The notes: generated by a model from the letters alone, not told the origin. DNA of 64,000 bases from Ridgeia piscesae (GCA_025642075.2 JAODUO010000565.1:92501-156500); one strand, 5' to 3'; counted from the stretch's first letter, positions 35,508 to 49,130 are shown. Program-made: numbers and translations.

Positions 35508-35757
35508 TGCCTAAAGAAGAATTAAACAGTTACAGACCTATTTCCAACCTAAGTTTCATCTCAAAAATATTTGAAAAGGTTGTAGTTGATCGTCTCAGAT
35601 CTCACATCTACAAAAATGGTCTATCCAATGTGTCGCAGACTGCATATAAACAATTTCATTCTACAGAAACCGCTCTTTTAAAAGTACACAATGACATTAA
35701 CCTCAACATCGACAATTACCGCCCTGGCCCTGCTTGACCTATCCGCCGCTTTCGACA
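35508..35757 (+). mobile_element. Truncated L2-like remnant in R2
   Basis: It is nearly identical to 23392-23640 of R1, so it derives from the same insertion before the units duplicated. It is cut off at the R2/R3 boundary after a TTCGACACC motif. Confidence 0.9.
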
Positions 35758-35850
35758 CCAATATTCCATTACCTAATTTAGAGTTTTCAGATCCGTTTTA
35801 TTGTAGCAAGTAACATTTTATAACCATGCGCGCACGCACGTACGCACGTA

Positions 35851-35894
<44 letters not shown>

Positions 35895-35994
35895 CACACA
35901 CACACAGAAGAGAGATACAAACTAGTCGTCAGTGACACAGTGCATGTCGATAATATAACATAAGTGAGAGCAACCTCTTCGGGGATAAAATGTT

Positions 35995-36010
35995 GGCTCT
36001 AAAAAGAGCC
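35995..36010 (-). terminator. Histone mRNA-type 3' stem-loop, copy 3
   Basis: GGCTCTTTTTAGAGCC on the minus strand, identical in sequence and position to copies 1 and 2. Confidence 0.9.
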
Positions 36011-36024
36011 ATTTGTTTATAGCT

Positions 36025-36330
36025 TCACTCGCGGCCGTAGAGACGGTCGTCTTCAGCGGTCACTCGTTGGTCAACGCGTTGGTGGAGCTGCATCAGCTGC
36101 CCGGCCTTCATCGCCCCATACTCGTAGTACGCCGAGTAGATGCCTTCGACCACCCGCAACTCCATCTCTACACAGTGACCACCACGAGGTTGCTTAGCAA
36201 CACGACGACGACGCACGCGCAGTTCCTCCATACGGCGGTGTAGAACCTGCAGTTGACCACACGTGCGGTCAAGCTGCCTCTCGATGACCGACCAAGATAT
36301 CGCTGACCGACACTGGACTTGGGCTTTCAT
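36025..36330 (-). CDS. 101-residue basic protein of unknown function, copy 3
   Basis: The protein equals that of copy 2; the nucleotide sequences differ at one synonymous site in the coding region (TGT against TGC). TATA box (36375-36382), inverted CCAAT area and stem-loop are retained. The gene survives although much of R3 downstream has been deleted, which fits a retained function but could also reflect recent duplication. Confidence 0.8.
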   Translation of the reverse strand: MKAQVQCRSAISWSVIERQLDRTCGQLQVLHRRMEELRVRRRRVAKQPRGGHCVEMELRVVEGIYSAYYEYGAMKAGQLMQLHQRVDQRVTAEDDRLYGRE

Positions 36331-36374
36331 TGCGACGGATGGGAGATTTGTGATTCCATCTGCGAAGTTGACGC

Positions 36375-36382
36375 TTATATAA
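36375..36382 (-). promoter_or_regulatory. TATA box of the 101-residue gene, copy 3
   Basis: TTATATAA on the minus strand at the same spacing as in the other two copies. Confidence 0.75.
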
Positions 36383-37410
36383 CGACAGAGCGAGTTCTGA
36401 GATTAACTCACTCGACAGCACTCACCACCCGAACAAGAGTAACGTCTCAACCAACATTGACTCACTTTCACCTCCAATCGTTATTTAATCCCCTTTGCGT
36501 TGGAACAAAACAAAGCCTGCGCGGTCATCCGTGACGGGAAACAATTGTCCCACAAAGCAGGCGCCGAGCATTGTCCCGACACACCAATGAGGTGGCCATG
36601 TAGAGAAACTATTCATGCGTGGCGTAATGCTGACTCTACGTTGGAAGAAATGTGATTTGGATGAGTTCGGCGGTTTGTTGTTTTATCGTTACTGACACGT
36701 CAGTCACCAGATGCTCCGTTAAATACACCACCCACAGTCCAATATGTATTAAATGCAGCTATAATAAGTTGGCACTAGATATTTTCATTCGTATTTTGTA
36801 TTTTAATGTATCAATCAGTTTATAAATGCGCATATTCTGTATAGCCGAGTTATCCGTGTTAACGTGAAACTGTTATCGGGTCGCACCACACCAAAACACG
36901 ACAGGGGGAACTTTGTTGTGGGTACTTGGAAAACTGGAATTCTGTATCGGCTCAATTTATTGATACTAAGAACACATACGACCTTGCACAACGGCGGTCA
37001 GATAACCCGTCGCTACAGGGATAAAGGGGAAGATGCCCGATCCTCTCCCCAAAAAGGCACACCGGTAATTTGTAAGCGTGAAGACGTTTGTCTAGATCGT
37101 GGCTAAACATAAAAGGGTATTTCTCATTGCGGCATTATTGCTAATCACTTTTGTTTTGAAAGTGGATGTTATGTTTACCATTTGAACATGTTGCAGGCGG
37201 TACTTTTTCAAATTGCGAACATTGTTCCGAGCTTAATAAAGTAATTAAGCGCAAATTGGCAGCCTTCAACAAGCCTATTGTAGTTATATGAACGCAATGT
37301 TAAATGAATAAAATATAAAAGCTAGGAGGTGGCAATCTCGCTTTAGCGGACCCATATCCCTAAACCAACAGTCACCATCCTCGTTTTAATCATTAATGAA
37401 AACAGTAATG

Positions 37411-37522
<112 letters not shown>

Positions 37523-37770
37523 TATTCATACTAATAATATTATAATCACGGCACGTCTGTAAATTAATTATGACAACAAGCGTGAACAACATTCTCATGC
37601 ACCGTTGTGTTGTCTGTGCAAAAGGTGGCACGTGACCGGTAATTTTAGGACTATAGGGCCGAGTAGATGTTGTTGCAGTGTCTAGACTGTCACGTGACGC
37701 GGCGTGCCTTGAGCGAAGCCAGCTCGCCGCGCGCGTGAAGTGTCACAATGATTGACATTGTAATCTAGTG

Positions 37771-38495
37771 ATGAACAAGACTTAACAAGATTTAACAAGA
37801 TTGTCACCTAGAGATTCAACTCTAGATGGCAAGTGGACTATGGAGCCATTTGGCTTATCGATAGTCCAACATATCTATCTAAGTATACCCCGCCCGTCTT
37901 AGGTATATGTCGATTTTATTTTTAAATATATTAACACTACTAGCACCTACACAATCAGCTGATAATCTGTTCCATTCGTTTATTGTTCTTTGTGAAAATG
38001 ATAATTTTCTATATCTAGTCTACGCTGCTTCTTTGCTAATGTAACTCCATGTCCTCTAGTCCTTGTCTTCCTTGACCGTAAAAAATTATTTCTGTCAATA
38101 TGTTCATACCCATTCAATATTTTAAACACCTCAATCTTACCCCCTCTCAATCTTCTGGTTTCTAGTGTTGTTAAAACACATTCTTTTAGACGCATTTCAT
38201 AACTAATATTCCTGAGTTTTTGTATAATTTTTGTTGCTCTCCTTTGTACTCTTTCTAGCATATCAATATCCTTCTTGCGATATGGCCTCCATGCTTGTAT
38301 ACAATATTCTAAGTGAGGCCTGACTATTGTTTTATACAGCGGTATTATTAGTTCTTTTTCTTTGTACACTATATTTCGCCTAATTAATCCAAGAATTTGG
38401 TTTCCCTTCGCTGCTGCAATTCCACACTGCTCTGATACCTTCATATCAGCACTAATAGTTAACCCTAAGTCTTTTAAATTGTGTTTACGCAATTA
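37771..38495 (-). mobile_element. CR1-like LINE 3' end
   Basis: This minus-strand insertion is absent from the same place in R1 (near 25330-25350). Its 3' end is a short tandem tail of AATCTTGTTA units (37775-37803), in the manner of CR1 elements. About 18 bp of the target seem to have been lost. Confidence 0.85.
37980..38492 (-). pseudogene. C-terminal part of CR1-like ORF2
   Basis: 170 codons without interruption contain DLGLTISADMKVSEQC, the GNQILGLIRRN motif, LYKTIVRPHLEYCIQAWRP, DIDMLERVQRRATK and LTTLETRRLRGG, all standard for the connection/thumb region after the CR1 RT core. The catalytic RT motifs are missing through 5' truncation, so it cannot be functional. Confidence 0.85.
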
Positions 38496-38661
38496 AGTGG
38501 GATATGGCTATTAAGTCTAGAACATGTCGCATTATTTTTTTACCAGAACTCCACACATTATAATGTCATCTCTCAATATTCAGTATACCTCTTATGTCAA
38601 GTTATGCGAAATCTATCAACATACACGTTTACACGAACCCACACGTAAAATATGAATAAAA

Positions 38662-39650
38662 AACGCGCACGCGCACGCGCACGCGCACGCGCACGCGCAC
38701 GCGCACGCGCACGCGCACGCGCACGCGCACACACGCACACACGCACACACGCACACACGCACGCACACGCACACAGCACGCACGCACGCACGCACGCACG
38801 CACACACGCACACACGCACACACGCACACACGCACACACGCACACACGCACACACGCACACACGCACACACGCACACACGCACACACGCACACACGCACA
38901 CACGCACACACGCACACACGCACACGCGACACGCGCACACGCGCACACGCGCACACGCGCACACGCGCACACGCGCACACGCGCACACGCGCACACGCGC
39001 ACACGCGCACACGCGCACACGCGCACACGCGCACACGCCACACGCACACACGCGACGCACCACGCACGCCACACGCACGCACGCACGACACGCCGCACCG
39101 CACCACGCACACCGCACCACGCAGCCACGACGCACGCCACGCCACCGCACCCCACACGCACACACGCACACACGCAGCACGCACGCACGCACGCACCACG
39201 CACACGCACACACGCACACACGCACACACGCACACACGCACACACGCACACACGCACACACGCACACACGCACACACGCACACACGCACACACGCACACA
39301 CGCACACACGCACACACGCACACACGCACACACGCCACACGCGCACACGCGCACACGCGCACACGCGCACACGCGCACACGCGCACACGCGCACACGCGC
39401 ACACGCGCACACGCGCACGCGCACACGCGCACACGCGCACACGCGCACACGCGCACACGCGCACACGCGCACACGCGCACACGCGCACACGCGCACACGC
39501 CCACGCGCACGCGCCACGCGCACGCGCACGCACACGCGCACCGCGCACGCGCAGCGCACGCGCACGCGCACGCGCACGCACGCGCACGCGCACGCAGCGC
39601 CACGCGCACGCGCACGCGCACGCGCACGCGCACGCACACACATACACATA
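38662..39650. repeat. 990-bp (CACGCG/CACACG/CACG)n tract
   Basis: Alternating purine-pyrimidine repeat occurs in blocks: CACGCG at both ends, then CACACG, CACACGCG, a scrambled centre around 39040-39200, and then the same block order again. The open frames in all registers are artefacts. Confidence 0.97.
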
Positions 39651-39659
39651 CACACGTAC

Positions 39660-42425
39660 ATATGTAAATTGTTTTGAAACAATGTTCTAAATTGATTATA
39701 ATAATACACCATGACATAAATAAACAGCAAACCTCCCAATGACATATATACAAATGACGCTACTTGGATATAGTGTAAGTAAATTACCTTCTAAGGGCCG
39801 ACGTCCATACCCTCGTTTCTATATCTAAGCACGTTTTCGGATCACCAGCAACTCATATGTGAGGTATAGTAACGATTCATAATAATGATATCAAAAAAAA
39901 TACGATAGTTATGTATAGTTATTTGCATATTTACTGGAAAAAATACGATGTCAGCCATTATCCAAGTGTCGGCAATTTTTCGTGTTCCAATTGTCAAGAA
40001 ATCGTCATCAGCCGCAGACAATACCCTGACTAGCGACAGTAGAAATTAACCCGAAAATTAATAATTGGTGGGACTTTTCTAAGTTCAAAATGCTACTATA
40101 ATGGTGATAGTTGCACGCAGACGAGACTTTTCTGGAAAGCGTTCAGCAAACACTATGTGAATACTATTCCTACAATATAGCCATTAATTTTATATAATTA
40201 CCCATTCATATAGCGGAGGAAATTGGAACAACGTACAGTATTCTTTTCTAAAATTCGTCACGATAGCACAGGACATATTTCCATCGACTGTCGGGTGCTG
40301 TTTTCTACGCTTCTTCACTCAACAATGACGTAACTGTACATTACAACAATTGATAACGTCAGTGTGGACGAAAATTCATGACAACAAAATATGAATATTT
40401 TTACAAACCTGTCAAAATAGTATCAATTTCACATCACATTGGATAAATACTATTTTGACAGGTTTGTAAAAATAGTATTTATCCAATGTGATGTGAAATT
40501 GATCTGTTTATTAATATGTGTTAGACAACACTGTAATCCGGAGGCCGAGTAACGCATGGTGAATTTGCAGGGGTGACCCCGTAGCTTCACAAGCGTCATC
40601 CCTTTGTGTTGGATCTCTGAGCTGCAGCGAGTGTTTTGTAAACAGAGCCAACACAGAGGTTAATTTTCTTCCCCACCATCCTCCCCTTTCTGCCCCCTTA
40701 ATTTGGATGTTGTGTTGTTTCTTTGGGATACCTGTGGGGTATAACATTGCCCCCACCTTTGCTACTTTTACATTGTCATTTGATAATTGTTTACCTAAGC
40801 TATGAGCACCATTGTATAGGCAGTTAGCAGCTATGCATATATGTTGTATTTTTCTGTTGAAAATCTGGCTGCTAACCTGTTACATTATCATGGTTTTATA
40901 TTTTGTTAGTACAATTATTAAATGACCTTTATCGACAATTACTCTTTGTATGTTCTGTAGCAAACTAGCTCAGGGTTCTGCCAGTATGTATTATATTCAC
41001 ATTGAACATCAGCAGGGAATAAATAGTATTTTGTTTTTAACAGATTCATGTCAGGAGTTCACTGCACTATATTTATATTTTTGTTCTTGAATCAGACCCA
41101 CCTGAACTCGGTCAATTAGTTTATTACGCAGACATACGTTGTTACACTCTGGTATTCTTTTTCCCATTATGATTCTGAAAAAATATCTGGTCGCACAACT
41201 TTATGGAAATTTAAGTATGTAGAATGACACGAGATAATGGGCTTATCTGTGGCGGCAGACCCCGCTGGCTGGCTGCACAACTCGCCGCCGAAAATGCGAT
41301 GCTCCGCGATTGTTTTGCGAAGCTACTTGGCTTCTTGCCGTCGCCGGAACAGCGGCGCAAGCGTCTGGGTTATAACCCCATTTGCGTTACATAGTCGAGG
41401 GTTGCAGTGACCCACGGGAGAGAGTAGAGCAACAGTTCATATTGCCCAGACGTGGTCAGTGTTGCACGGACAACGACTTGATCCGCTCCTGATTGTGCTG
41501 CGAAAGAGTGGAGACTGTCATAGAAACAGAAGTGCTGAATACTGAAAGAGAAGGCCGAACTGTGCAAGGGTAAGACGTCTGCAAGTCACGTGTGATAATA
41601 ATGACAGTAACAACATGTTTCGTGATATTGTTTGGCTACCAGCGTAGGTTTAACGTGCGCCTATATCACATTTCATCTAACGACATTTGGTCTACTGCGA
41701 AAATCCTTCTAATATGTTGCATATAATACACGATATATTGCAACATGTATAAGCGTAAAATATAATACAACTGTAAATATTAAAACATTACATATTAAAA
41801 GCATATTTAATATAGAAATGGAGTTGATGTACATTCTTGGAATATTTACAATTTCCCCAAAAAATTAACAAGGCGAAATAATTGTAGGTTGCTTACACTA
41901 AAACTAGTTACAAGTGCTGTCCTTCGATTTCCCTCCCAAATGACATCGCAAAAGCCAGAGTTCACACCAAAAGACAGCGGATACACGGTGGTCGTAGGTT
42001 ACACAACGATCGAGAATCAATGTCGGACACATTCACGCACGCTTGTTTGATATAATGCTCGCTTGTTCACACGCACATACGCCCTTACATAAGTTGCATA
42101 CACCCGCGTATGCGCGTAGGCACGCAAACGTGTGAATAAAAACAGCAAAAGGCAAAGATTCTGTCAATTACACTTGGGATATGGACTGGCCGGGATATGT
42201 ATGAGACCAGATATGCAAATACAATAACGGTATCCCGTTTCGTACACGCTTGATTTTACACGGAGATGTTATTGTTATTTTCATTGAAAAGTGCAACGTA
42301 TAATAACGAAACATTGCAACCTTTCATATGTGCCATGAGGAAAAATCAAAACTAAATTTTGAAAATTATAACCACCATAATACGCATGAGCAGGATGCTT
42401 ACTAGGATGTTATTATATGATTCTG
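39660..42425. other. Intergenic region; GC-rich patch at 41240-41420
   Basis: It is mostly AT-rich with no recognised gene. At 41240-41395 two plus-strand frames stay open through a CpG-rich patch (one reads RPRWLAAQLAAENAMLRD); it may be a promoter CpG island or a gene remnant. An interleaved palindrome lies at 40397-40502. Confidence 0.4.
40397..40502. repeat. Two interleaved perfect inverted repeats
   Basis: Arm A (40397-40422, 26 nt) is complementary to 40448-40473; arm B (40423-40455, 33 nt) is complementary to 40470-40502. The arms alternate A-B-A'-B', so only one hairpin can form at a time. Confidence 0.95.
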
Positions 42426-42429
42426 AACG

Positions 42430-44074
42430 TCGTATTTGGAACATTGTGACCGTGTGGTTTGAACATTGCGACTATGTGGTTGGAACATTCGACTGTGTGG
42501 TTGGAACATTGCGACTATGTGGTTGGAACACTGTGACTGTGTGGTTAGAACATTGCGACTGTTTGGTTGGAACATTCGACTGTGTGGTTGGAACATTGCG
42601 ACTATGTGGTTGGAACACTGCGACTGTGTGGTTTGAACATTGCGACTGTGTGGTTGGAACATTCGACTGTGTGGTTGGAACATTGCGACTATGTGGTTGG
42701 AACACTGTGACTGTGTGGTTAGAACATTGCGACTGTTTGGTTGGAACACTGCGACTGTGTGGTTGGAACATTGCGACTATGTGGTTGGAACACTGTGACT
42801 GTGTGGTTAGAACATTGCGACTGTTTGGTTGGAACATTGCGACTATGTGGTTCGAACATTGCGGCTATGTGGTTGGAACGTTGCGACTGTGTGGTTGGAA
42901 CACTGCGACTGTGTGGTTGGAACGTTGCGACTGTGTGGTTGGAACGTTGCGACTGTGTGGTTGGAACGTTGCGACTGTGTGGATGGAACGTTGCGACTGT
43001 GTGGTTGGAACGTTGCGACTGTGTGGTTGGAACGTTGCGACTGTGTGGTTGGAACGTTGCGACTGTGTGGTTGAAACACTGCGACTGTGTGGTTGGAACG
43101 TTGCGACTGTGTGGTTGGAACGTTGCGACTGTGTGGTTGGAACGTTGCGACTATGTGGTTGGAACACTGTGACTGTGTGGTTAGAACATTGCGACTGTTT
43201 GGTTGGAACATTCGACTGTGTGGTTGGAACATTGCGACTATGTGGTTGGAACACTGCGACTGTGTGGTTTGAACATTGCGACTGTGTGGTTGGAACATTC
43301 GACTGTGTGGTTGGAACATTGCGACTATGTGGTTGGAACATTCGACTGTGTGGTTGGAACATTGCGACTATGTGGTTGGAACACTGTGACTGTGTGGTTA
43401 GAACATTGCGACTGTGTGGTTGGAACATTCGACTGTGTGGTTGGAACATTGCGACTATGTGGTTGGAACACTGTGACTGTGTGGTTAGAACATTGCGACT
43501 GTTTGGTTGGAACACTGCGACTGTGTGGTTGGAACATTGCGACTATGTGGTTGGAACACTGTGACTGTGTGGTTAGAACATTGCGACTGTTTGGTTGGAA
43601 CATTGCGACTATGTGGTTCGAACATTGCGGCTATGTGGTTGGAACGTTGCGACTGTGTGGTTGGAACACTGCGACTGTGTGGTTGGAACGTTGCGACTGT
43701 GTGGTTGGAACGTTGCGACTGTGTGGTTGGAACGTTGCGACTGTGTGGTTGGAACGTTGCGACTGTGTGGTTGGAACGTTGCGACTGTGTGGTTGGAACG
43801 TTGCGACTGTGTGGTTGGAACTTGCGACTGTGTGGTTGGAACGTTGCGACTGTGTGGTTGGAACGTTGCGACTGTGTGGTTGGAACGTTGCGACTGTTGT
43901 GGTTGGAACATTGCGACTATGTGGTTGGAACATTGCGACTGTGTGGTTCGAATATTGCGACTGTGTGGTTGGAACGTTGCGACTATGTGGTTGGAACATT
44001 GCGACTATGTGGTTGGAACATTGCGACTGTGTGGTTCGAATATTGCGACTGTGTGGTTGGAACGTTGCGACTAG
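42430..44074. repeat. 22-bp minisatellite, about 74 copies
   Basis: Monomer core GACTGTGTGGTTGGAACATT with a leading GC; variants have CGTT, CACT, CTATG or GTTTG. Shortened 20-21 bp monomers occur. A 766-bp higher-order repeat links about 42741-42900 to 43507-43666. Open frames such as plus 42359-43564 are repeat artefacts. Confidence 0.97.
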
Positions 44075-44298
44075 GTTTCGTTCATTCAGGTAGTGGTGCA
44101 TTCAGGCACTGGGACATTCCAACTATAATTCCTATCATAATGTCGCCGTATACGTCAAAGAGCAAATTTATATGGGTACACATATTTAAGAAAGCAAGCA
44201 AACGCGTTGTTACCACACATATGAATGTAAGTATTCACTTATTTAATACTCATTTTAAATGTGTCACCATCTTGTATTCGCCGTCCGACCCTACACAG

Positions 44299-44505
44299 AT
44301 GACAGACTGTGCATTTGACATTTCGACACCGCTCGCGAGGTTCTGTGAAAACAGGAATTACAGAAAGGTTGATCCGTCATCCGTCGAGGCCATGGCCTAC
44401 CTCTCGCCCTTACACGCCATGAGGGAGACAGACAGTTCTCGTAGCGAGTCGACTGGTCGATGTGGCACAACTCCGAGGTCGCCTGATCTCAGGCCAAGCC
44501 CACTC
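44299..44505 (+). CDS. Candidate first coding exon of the homeobox gene
   Basis: An acceptor (CCGACCCTACACAG) is followed directly by ATG, 69 codons without a stop (MTDCAFDISTPLARFCENRN...), and a GTGAGT donor, ending in phase 0. The C-terminal half is rich in Ser, Arg and Pro (RCGTTPRSPDLRPSPL), plausible as a disordered region in front of a DNA-binding domain. It lies on the same strand 3.3 kb before the homeodomain exon. No homology is recognised; the link to the homeobox gene is inferred from strand and phase. Confidence 0.45.
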
Positions 44506-44594
44506 GTGAGTTAATGTGACATTGTTATAATAGTATGTTCACATTGCATAGTCTTAGCACGTATCATATAAACTTACTATTACTCTATATACTG

Positions 44595-45000
<406 letters not shown>

Positions 45001-45041
45001 ATGTTTACATATGAAGGTGTACAGTAGTAGTAATGGTAGAA

Positions 45042-45215
<174 letters not shown>

Positions 45216-45336
45216 ATAGTATTGATATAATTGCCGTAGTCATATTTATTTCTCCTTCATTGTAAGTGTTTGCCGACTTATTGTTTGAACCTACAGTATA
45301 AAAAGCGTAATATTTGACTGCTGCTCTGTCACACAG

Positions 45337-45414
45337 TGGGCATCCCCGTCTAGTCACTGGCGGACGCCTCGTATTCACCACGCCCGCAGAGTGTCGCTCC
45401 AAGCGACGCCATTG
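45337..45414 (+). CDS. Candidate exon 2 of the homeobox gene
   Basis: Pyrimidine-rich acceptor (CTGCTGCTCTGTCACACAG), 26 open codons (WASPSSHWRTPRIHHARR...) and a GTGACG donor. It begins and ends in phase 0, matching the exons on either side. It is short and unsupported by homology. Confidence 0.35.
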
Positions 45415-45882
45415 GTGACGTTATTTGCCGACGATTCCGGATATTTGTAAGAGTTTCTGTGTTTTACGGAAATAAAATCGAAAGTGCTAATAACATTATC
45501 ATGATCTCATTTATTTAGTGAGTAAAGAGTAGTTTATAAATGAAAAATGCCATATTATTGAACATAACGATAACTGTATTAGTAGTAATTAATTTAAGTT
45601 ATTATGCTCTTCTATTGATATGATGTTTGACGATCAAGTGCGTCAAAAGTTACTTTTTTTTAATTGCAGTGAAATAGTTCAATAAATAAACAAACACAAT
45701 GTCTTGTAGTTCGGTTATTTCTCTATCATCGTTTTCACGTTATTTCTACACAACGAACCACCACAGTATTGTAAAAAAATCACTTTAGCTCTTATTTATA
45801 TAAAGCAATATTATTATAGATTCAGTATAAAGCCATGCATTGTGAATTAACATTTACTTTTCTTCATTATTTACATGTGAAG

Positions 45883-46048
45883 CTCTCCTCAAGCATCGAT
45901 GCCAGACAGCAGCAACTGCGACTCAGAAAACCAAAATGCGAGTTTCTCACAAACGACGGTAGACCATTTGAAATACAGCGCGCCGTCTCACGTGGGTCGG
46001 TTTTTCGCCAACCAGACGCAAGAACGACATGGTTGTCATCGAGAACAC
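45883..46048 (+). CDS. Candidate exon 3 of the homeobox gene
   Basis: The exon would start after CATGTGAAG in phase 0 (LSSSIDARQQQLRLRKPK...) and end at GAGAACAC|GTGGGT in phase 1, which is what the homeodomain exon requires. A second GTGGGT donor at 46007 is also phase 1. A different frame (ATG at 45899, open to 46174) is equally long, so either the gene uses this frame or the segment is a separate small ORF. Confidence 0.35.
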
Positions 46049-46383
46049 GTGGGTTTTCATATTTTACACATGGAAGATATCAATTTGTGGGATAACATGT
46101 ATTCCGTTTTCCACGATCCCGCCAACGCATTCTATCATAAAGCACTCCATCACACAACGTCGTACCTGAACTGAATTAATTGATAGTTTTAGTAACTATC
46201 TAAACGTTGCGACTTGGGCACTGCTATTTTGGAAACGTTTGCTTGCGGATATATTTCAAGAATAATGTGCATGTTATATTACTGTACCTATATACGAACA
46301 ATCGTACATAATACTAGTATACTACGCATATACAATACATATAATACACGCATCACATAGAAGTAGCCAATTAAATATATAAA

Positions 46384-46784
<401 letters not shown>

Positions 46785-47176
46785 TTGTACATTTTCTTTC
46801 CCACGCTGACCAACATGTTGTAGCGGCATATATCACAGGCAGACACGAGATATCGTCCTAACCAGATCGCAGCCTCCAATGAGACCAAAGTGACCATCTG
46901 TGCACCGGGTGACAACAAGCCAGGTAGGCCGTGAAGCTGCCTGAAACACGCGCCTTCTTTAAACAAGACGCTGGCTCGGTGCTGGTCCGACCGCTTTATT
47001 GACATTTGAACAATTTCGTTGAACCTATGTTAGCAGACATTGCAGCAAAATATGGGCTAACACATATGCTGCAAACATTAGGTGTATTACTGTGTTGCAG
47101 AAAGTGTAGTTAGTCTGATCTGTGGCGTAAATCATCTAGGCCATATCGGCGCCCAGTACAAGCAACTGAGCACGTC

Positions 47177-47389
47177 TTGACATTTGTTGATGTGTACAAG
47201 ACATATCATAATGAACTACCAAAAAGTCAGCAAATTATGTTTAAACGATATGATCCAACACATGGTACTAGACAGAAAGAAACCTTTGATAGTCATCATG
47301 TACGTACTATAACAAACTCACTGTGTATTTCTGTTTACGGAATAAGACTTTGGAATGTATTAGAACACAATCACAACAAGTATGTATAG
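47177..47389 (+). mobile_element. LINE C-terminal fragment
   Basis: The 70-codon frame contains HNELPKSQQIMFKRYDPTHG, then TRQ and, near its end, ISVYGIRLWNVLEHN. The TRQ...GxxLWN pattern is typical of the extreme C-terminus of invertebrate LINE RT proteins. It is a short truncated relic inside the homeobox gene's intron. Confidence 0.6.
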
Positions 47390-47825
47390 ACACGATGTCG
47401 TGTAGGCAATGCTTAACGCATCTTTCGTTGGAATTATAATTGATTTTATTTATTATTGTTGTAGTTATTCTACACGTATCTATACTGGTTGGGGGTGAAC
47501 CATATAACACATTAGAAGTAACAGACTTCTGTTCACATCCGTTCCACCAAACCCATGGCTACTTATTTATATGTTGAAAATATTGTATTTAGAATAAGCG
47601 ATTGCATCATTCTTAATTGTTCTGGTTGGAAATAAACAAATTGCTTATTTAGGCCCTTCCAATTCGTGTCTAGGCTATATGAAGTAAACAGTCTCGTGCA
47701 GAGAAATTGAAACAAAACCTGTCGTAGAGATGTAGACATTCAGTATATAAACTTCCAAAGCCAGAATAAGCAATCTAATGGTGGTGGGCATTTACTGGAA
47801 CTAGAATTGTTCTGACATGTCGCAG

Positions 47826-47962
47826 ATAGTCTGCTGCTCCCGATCCTGACGAATGACCAGACGGTGGCGCTCCAAGCGGCGTTTGAAAAGAGCATGTATC
47901 TGAGTGCGTTGGTAAAAGAGGAGCTGTCGAAACAGCTGCTTCTGGACCAGCTGATCATAACG
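47826..47962 (+). CDS. Divergent homeobox gene, homeodomain residues 1-46
   Basis: The exon lies between TTCTGACATGTCGCAG and ACG|GTGGGA and gives 45 full codons ending in phase 0. Aligned to the 60-residue homeodomain it shows Leu8, Leu16, Phe20, Tyr25, Leu26, Leu34, Leu38, Leu40 and Ile45 at the core positions (segment TVALQAAFEKSMYLSALVKE is helix 1 and the first turn of helix 2). There is no three-residue TALE insertion. Homeodomain proteins bind DNA as nuclear transcription regulators. The usual basic N-terminal arm is absent (SLLLPIL), which is odd. Helix 3 is in the exon at 50667. Its class could not be assigned. Confidence 0.8.
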
Positions 47963-47995
47963 GTGGGATATATAAAACATTCATAGAATTATTAT

Positions 47996-48533
<538 letters not shown>

Positions 48534-49130
48534 ATGATTAAAACGAGGAAGGTGACTTTTGGTTTAGGGATATGGGTCCCCAAAGCGAGATTACCACCTC
48601 CTTCTTAGCTTTTACATTTTATTCATTTAACATTGCGTTCATATAACTACAATAGGCTTGTTGAAGATTCACTGGCTGCCAATTTGCGCTTAATTACTTT
48701 ATTAAGCTCGGAACAATGTTCGCAATTTGAAAAAGTACCGCCTGCAACATGTTCAAATGGTAAACATAACATCCACTTTCAAAACAAAAGTGATTAGCAA
48801 TAATGCCGCAATGAGAAATACCCTTTTATGTTTAGCCACGATCTAGACAAACGTCTTCACGCTTACAAATTACCGGTGTGCCTTTTTGGGGAGAGGATCG
48901 GGCAACTTCCCCTTAATCCCTGTAGCGGTGGGTTATCTGACGGCCGTTGTGCAAGGTCGAATGTCTTCTTAGTATCAATAAATTGAGCCGATACAGAATT
49001 CCAGTTATCCAAGTACCCACAACAAAGTTCTCCCTGTCGTGTTTTGGTGTGGTGCGATCCGATAACAGTTTGACGTTAACACGGATAACTCGGCTATACC
49101 GATCATGCGTATTTATAAACTGATTGATAT
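48534..49130 (-). repeat. Compound unit R4: inverted partial copy
   Basis: The minus strand is homologous to 36814-37400. It shares with R3 the absence of the L2 insertion (GCCAATTTGCGCTTAATTAC). The part with the 101-residue gene is not included. It sits in the intron that interrupts the homeodomain. Confidence 0.9.

Larger units (their letters stand above)
25641..35757. repeat. Compound unit R2, split by a 7.7-kb insertion
   Basis: It starts with AATATTCCATTACCTAATTT and carries an ACGC/ACGT-CA tract, the second 101-codon gene and, after the transposon at 26750-34408, the remaining shared non-coding segments. It ends inside a truncated L2-like element (35508-35757), where R3 begins. Confidence 0.85.

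Noticed and set aside
40511..40756. Minus-strand ORF of 81 codons
   Set aside because: It has no recognised motif and no splice or promoter context; it could be a transposon scrap but cannot be supported.
42359..44514. Plus and minus ORFs of 100-400 codons in the 22-bp minisatellite
   Set aside because: They are tandem-repeat translations; only the part after 44299, bounded by splice signals, was kept as a candidate exon.
45899..46174. 91-codon ORF beginning MPDSSNCDSENQN as an independent gene
   Set aside because: It has no promoter or homology evidence, and a different frame of the same segment fits the homeobox model; kept only as an alternative.
47740..47958. Minus-strand ORF over the homeodomain exon
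   Set aside because: The plus strand has matching splice sites and homeodomain residues; the minus frame is a shadow.
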